From the NCBI GenBank assembly GCA_015227615.1, contig JAALGZ010000001.1, positions 930,001 to 994,000 on the forward strand: a stretch of DNA of 64,000 bases, given 5' to 3'. The notes beneath the pieces are model-generated. The model was not told where the DNA came from, did no database searches, and saw only the letters and a program-made list of their open reading frames with translations. Source of the stretch: Labyrinthula sp. Ha (taxonomy: Eukaryota; Sar; Bigyra; Labyrinthulida; Labyrinthulaceae). A program made the position numbers and the translations under genes. Of the stretch, positions 58,691 through 64,000 are shown one piece after another (the stretch's first letter is position 1; the number at the start of each line of letters is the position of its first letter).

Positions 58691-58838
58691 GTTTCTGATT
58701 ATCAATGAAAGAATTTGGATTTTGATTTTTATGAAATGATTCTGAATTTATTTTGATTATCAATAATTAATGGGGGCACATGAACTTGGACCAAGCGGCC
58801 CAGCAACATATATTTTACTTATGCACCGTACGAAAATC
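58691..58838 (-). repeat. Dispersed repeat copy B
   Basis: Inverted relative to copy A at 50199-50350. On the minus strand it reads TTTTCGTACGGTGCAT, AGTAAAATATAT, GGGCCGCTTGGTCCAAG, ATTGATAATCA, TCAGAATCATTT and AATTCTTTCATTGAT in the same order and spacing as copy A, with scattered differences and small gaps. The two copies are about 8 kb apart. Confidence 0.55.
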
Positions 58839-58902
58839 CATGTAAAAAGGCCATATAGCCTGGGAATAACCAGTAATATATTGCAGTAGGTTGATATGCT
58901 GT

Positions 58903-59069
58903 GTTTCTTAACGAAACACTATACCGCGGTAACATGACAAGACCCTGTTATGTTATTTCATCGGTACAGTTTTTTGCGAAAAAGCTTGGTACGGTAAAAT
59001 AAATGTCCAACGTTAAGAAACTTTAGTCATATGCCCGTGTTTAGGAGAATTCTATACGGTGGCAACATG
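58903..59069. repeat. Small inverted/direct repeat cluster
   Basis: A perfect 11-bp inverted repeat, GTTTCTTAACG at 58903-58913 and CGTTAAGAAAC at 59011-59021, bounds about 97 bp. An imperfect direct repeat (15 of 18) overlaps it: CTATACCGCGGTAACATG at 58919-58936 and CTATACGGTGGCAACATG at 59052-59069. It may be a decayed short DNA element. Confidence 0.35.
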
Positions 59070-62000
59070 AAATATACATTTTTGACCTCTTGGCACAAGT
59101 ACTATTGACCTAATTTAATATTGGTTAATATTTGATTAACAATAATCAATCAAAATGATTTGGGAACTATTAGATTCAATCAATAAGAAAAATGTGAGGA
59201 AATATCTTATTGATAAGTTATCAAAAAATCAAATCCCTCCTCTAGACAACAATGCAGTTAAGAGAAAAAGCTTGATTCTCGTCGGTTTCAAGTTCTATCC
59301 ACAATTTCATTTCGAATTAGTGGCAAGTATTTTGTTTCTTTGCTCTTTCCACTATGTTGCACATATTGACTTTGTTCACAACTACTTAAGAAGCTATTTG
59401 ATGTTGTTACAAACTTGCCTTGCAAAATAATAAGTTGGTTTAGCTGCCCCACAGTGCAAAATTTTCGCAATACCTGTCTAAATAAAATTGTTATACTCTG
59501 AATCCTTAATACTATGTGAAACTTTTTTAAGCTTTAATTTGCCAATTATTATTCAGCCCAGAATATCTCAAGCAAAGACTGCAAAAAAAAAATATTTGTT
59601 TTGCATCTGAGCCAGCCTTATTACCCAAGCTTTTCGAACTAATGAGAAAAAATAATTTTAATCTAGTGGGGTCAGCATGTTTTCATTCATATATTTCACA
59701 AGGCCATCAGAATTCGTTTTGAAAACTCGTTTTAAAGTTCTCGTACGGCATGAAGCAGATTTTAAGACTCTAGTTTTCTGAATGAGCAAAAATGTGATGT
59801 TGTCTGTCTATACAAACGAGTTTCTGGTTATAGTCCTCGCAACAAAACTGAAGATATGTAAATAAACTTGAAGTAACTTGTGTCAGGAACTTTTTTGAGA
59901 TATTATAATTGACCCTCTCAGTTGAGAGCAAAATTGAAATTATGTAGAACAAGTAAGTACGGTTAATAAGAAAAGAAGGTAACTCAGCACACAAGCAACA
60001 GATGGAAAATTCTTTTCCACATTTCTGTCAACCCACATTATTAATACCAAAGTTTCCCTTAACCACTTATGAACAGCCCTAGAAATAAGTTTTTAGAGAT
60101 GTTTCACAGGAGCAAAAATTCTGCCATGTTTTGTTCTTGTTCTAGACTTCCAAGACCTTTGTGGATGAGAAGAATATATAAATGAGTATTGCTTATGCTA
60201 CAGAAGCTTATTTTTATTACCGATACTTTTAGTTCTAACACTGGAAACAGAAAGTAGAACCTAAATGCACTTTGTACCTAAAGTTTAGTAACTAGGACTT
60301 CACAAGACTCTAGATCTGTTCGCTCATACTAAGCAGTCTAAAAACCAATATTGAAACATGTCCCAATAGGAATCGGCCTTTCTTTTGACTCGAGAAACAG
60401 ATAAAATTTTGGTAAGCATTAAACACCATACGTATTTATTAGAGAAGGGGGGGCGAAGTTGAAGAAAGCTTCTATGAAATCACAGTTAATTTGATTTAGA
60501 TTTTATATCGAGCTTGATGTTTTTTTTTCATCAGAGAGAGATACATAGGCTTCAACAAGATTAACTCTATTACTCATATCTCATAGATTAAAGCTGCATT
60601 AGCGATAAGGGTCAAAACAGTACAACTACCATACCAGTTGTCGAAACATTATAACCTTGTTGTGAGCAAAGCTTTGGAAATTGCAACTTGTTGGTCGACA
60701 GCAGTCTATAACTCTATGGGGTTGAAGAGATTAGGGAACATTGCTCTCACAGCAGCATTTACCGTAGTCATCGACTACTTTAGATAGAATAAAGCAACAA
60801 TTGCTAAAAATTATTTGTCTTCTCGAACAGTTAATTGAAAATTATCAATTTAAAAAAAATCGTGCTTAGATTCACTTTGCATCATGGACGTTATAATACT
60901 TTTTGATTCAGTCACTAGCTGAGAAAACTGTACCATCTTTTCGATGGAGGGTTTCTTGGAACTTCAAGTTTTTGATGTTATACCCATCTAACTACTATCC
61001 AGATGGAACTTATCTGAAATTCAGGCTATTTCTCAGGCCCTACAATGCTATCAAGCAGGTTTCTAATATACATTTGTCATGGTTCGAGGCGAACCAGCAT
61101 CAAAACCAGATGGTTATATCATCTCAAAATATATTCCAAGTGTTCTTAATAATGTGGTATAGTTTATACTATTGATTTCTTCTTGAAAGGAATACAGGTA
61201 AAATTTAAAGGATCATAGACCCGCGTCTCTAGAAAGAGAGTAACTAATTGAAAAGTATTGTAAGTTTTGTTGTATCATCTTGTTCGTCATGAAGATTATG
61301 TCGAGGGCAACAAAGTAACTGGCATAAATTTTAGTTTTTTTTATAAATCAATGCGAGTTATCTGCTCAGATACAAAATGGCTAACCAAATCTTCTATCCC
61401 CATTAAACCCATAAGACATAAAGCGAGTATAATGAAAACTGTCAACTTGAAGATAACGTCCGCTACTAAGCATCTATTTCTTCTAAGAGTTTTATGTTCA
61501 AATTTTTGGAAGAAGATATTTGTAAGCTGTGCAGTATGGACTGAATTGCTAGGCTATGAATAATGTCAAGGATTTATGCTAAATCAGGGGCTACAGTGAA
61601 GCAGTGCAGTTTGCTAGAGTTTTTCTAATACATATCACCTGATTAGATAGCCATCTGATCACTAATGTTAACTCAAATTACTGGAAAAAACATTTGAATA
61701 TGGTATTTAGTTTTTGTTTCAATTAGTGATTTTTTTTAAATTTAGCGGAAAGCTCTGCTTGTTTGTTAAGGTTTTTTACCTGCTTCAACATATTACTAAG
61801 TCTGAAATCATATCTTTATACGTGGCAATGCTATACCCGTACCATTAACTTATCGATGACATCTTCTTATCAAAATTTCTAGAGCATCTTAGACCTCTCA
61901 AGATCAAATGCCTCCACTACTGCATCTAGGAGTAGATTTATATTTTTTGGGGGATTCTGAGTTTTACTTTTATCCCTATGCAAAAAATTTGGACTTATGC

Positions 62001-64000
62001 GTATGACTTAGTTTATACATCTCATTAAGCTCAACAAATCAAGCGGTGGATTGATGATGTATCCAGTAATCTTATAGATGGTTTATGCATGGCGAAAATA
62101 TTTCTGATTTTGCTCAAAGCATTTTCAACCGTGTGTGAAGCAATGGTAATCGTTTGATTGCTACATGGCAATCTGTAGTACCATTTTTTCTTTCTTTTCT
62201 TTCATTGTGTTCTGTAGCTAACCAGAATGCAGAGGCAACTTGGGTGATTTGAAGTTTTTGTAGATTTTACCTCATGCTTGGAACTTCTTTCTGATTAAAT
62301 AATTGCGACTTGTGTGATTTTCATAGGGCAAGACCCTAAGGGTATGAGTTTTGGACGAAGTTTAAGTTCCAACACCCATGGAAAATGTTGAAGTTATTGT
62401 GAGATCTCTCATTGGTGTTGCGAGTTTTGTAGTTTGCCTAGCACAGTTCCTAAGGGTGATTACAGATATAAACGCTTGAGCGATGGATTTAGAATTTACA
62501 CAACTAAGTTTCTAATGAACAATTTATCTTTTTTTTAGTTATGATACTGTTAAAGATAAAGTCACCAGTCTTTTAATAATTTATGAAATATTTTAGAAAG
62601 TACTCACTGCTTAATTATATTCTGAGATCCCCATAGTAGTGCTTGAATAAGTAATGTCTACTCAGTGAACCTAAGGCCGTACCTTTTTTTATTATTTTCT
62701 TAGTCTCTGCTATATAAATATATATGAGTTAACCTAATTTCTGAACTAAGTAACTGGTAGCTGTCCTAAGAAAGAACGCGTTAACTATACTCAGAGCATA
62801 ATACAAAGGGTGTTATTATACATGAGTAATAGTATCTGTAGACTGATGTTTAGGAAGCAGGGTTGAAATCATAATAAAAATCTGTGGAATTAAAATATAG
62901 CAGGATATGGTTTGGCTGGACATTAATCTCAGACACAGTTAGTTAATGATAAGTAGCAACTTTTTACCTAGACCTGTGTATATGACCAGAATACACAAAT
63001 TGCAAAAAGAGTAAAAATGTCGCAGTTAAATATACACATAATTGTTTCCCAGAGAATCAGCGTAAATTAACATTTCAAAATTTAAATGTAATATGTTCTA
63101 TATCAAGTCAAGAAAGATCTTCTAGCTCTTATGAGGATAGATTTTCTAATAAACCGATTTATTTTAAATATCTGACTGAATGAAATGGGTGAAAATTTTG
63201 TGTAATTTAGCTTCGGCACAATATGTTCAAAAAAAATCCTTTATTCGTTGAGCATAATCTATGCATTATTTTTGGCATTATGTCCAGTTGAGGAATATAG
63301 AAGTTAATGCAAGTCTGAGTGGTCATTCATCGTGAAAGAACCGGAGCTATTTATTGGCACTTGACAGCTTTTGATATTCTGGTTTACCTGGCGTAAAAAT
63401 ATTCCAGCAAGAACCTTGGGAGTAGTTTATATACTGTACAGGTATTAATTCTAAGAGGTTCTCGATCTGGTACCTTCAAAAATATTTAATTGAGGTATGT
63501 ATTACTTAAAAGTGAATTCTCTATACGGAATGACCTCACTTTACGGAAATATATGTCCAGAGAATTTTGCACATAGATGTTTGGTATTTTCCAGCTGTTA
63601 TATGTACGTTACTATGGTTTTTCACTGCCATATGAGTAAACAGAGTGGTCTAGAGATTTCCAGGACTATCACCTTAACTTTTTCTTGGACAATGTATGTA
63701 GTTCTTATCAGGGAGAGTAAGGGATTGGCAAAAGTTCAAAATATATATTATTCTAGTTCTGGTTTTCTATAATGAACTCTTGATTTATACTTCTATGAAT
63801 TAATTCTGGTTGTATTCTGATAATCAACAATTCTGAGTGCTCCGTCAATTTAGTTATACATTTATCAGAATAAATCAATCGGGAAAGCTGCAAGAGGTTA
63901 TCTATTAAATATCAATAAATACTGACGTCGTACCACTAACAACCAATTGAATCGTGGAAAAGAAAACCTCAAAAGAAACTTTTAAGAAAAATATAGTGCA

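Larger units (their letters stand above)
58091..64000. other. Gene-free stretch to the window end
   Basis: No recognisable gene. It contains dispersed repeat copy B (58691-58838) and a small inverted-repeat element (58903-59021), listed separately. Open frames at 59155-59430, 60587-60787, 60903-61175, 61267-61563 and 63497-63772 were translated and none shows a known domain. A G8 run lies near 60447. Confidence 0.55.

Noticed and set aside
60587-60787. 66-codon open frame with a hydrophobic product (IALTAAFTVVIDYF)
   Set aside because: No upstream ATG, no known domain, and frames this long are common in this AT-rich DNA.
61267-61563. 98-codon frame considered as a retroelement fragment
   Set aside because: No reverse transcriptase, protease, integrase or capsid motif could be found. 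No retroelement or viral signature was supported anywhere in the window.
1-64000. CRISPR arrays, operons and bacterial ribosome-binding sites
   Set aside because: No regularly spaced repeats were seen, and all genes are eukaryotic with spliceosomal introns, so these feature types do not apply.

Overview
This is AT-rich nuclear DNA from a microbial eukaryote. The proteins are eukaryotic (CHD1-type remodeller, kinesin-4, Rho GTPase, ornithine decarboxylase, PIG-V, GnT-I-like enzymes, NOL10/Enp2, Orai-like channel). Genes sit singly or in small groups on both strands, and four of them can be spliced by hand through GT-AG introns. Six of the eight introns are only 29-32 nt and the other two are 82 and 85 nt, which points to a protist. 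Very short introns of about this size are known in, for example, ciliates and Blastocystis, but the lineage cannot be fixed from this window. No organelle, bacterial or viral gene set was seen.

Layout: a tRNA-Ser lies near 4.8 kb. From 5.2 to 9.2 kb there is an ATAD5/Elg1-like clamp-unloader relative (+), an Orai-like calcium channel (-) whose stop overlaps it, and a 3beta-HSD-type reductase (-). From 12.2 to 18.1 kb there is a divergent actin (-) and CHD1 (-, three exons). A nearly gene-free stretch runs to 26.9 kb. Ornithine decarboxylase (-) follows, then a GC-richer, G-run-rich island. From 31.8 to 41.1 kb lies a glycosylation group: PIG-V (+), a GT13 N-acetylglucosaminyltransferase (-) overlapping its 3' end, a second GT13 enzyme (-) with a Cys-rich MGAT5-type tail, and a small ankyrin protein (-). 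From 45.0 to 47.7 kb NOL10/Enp2 (+) converges on an unidentified gene (-). A kinesin-4 (+, three exons) lies at 50.5-53.8 kb. A DeSI-type protease with a UBA end (+) converges on a Rho GTPase (-, four exons) at 56.0-58.1 kb. The rest, to 64 kb, is gene-free.

A recurring pattern is tight convergent gene pairs (3' ends overlapping by 4 or 47 nt, or 46-83 nt apart) separated by long AT-rich deserts holding degenerate repeats and tRNA-like fragments. The genes are mostly housekeeping: chromatin and replication, cytoskeleton and signalling, polyamine synthesis, ribosome biogenesis, GPI anchors and N-glycans. The most notable items are the ultrashort introns in two size classes, the GT13-MGAT5-tail chimera beside a tail-less paralogue, the ATAD5-like protein with a lost Walker A motif, and the DeSI-UBA fusion.
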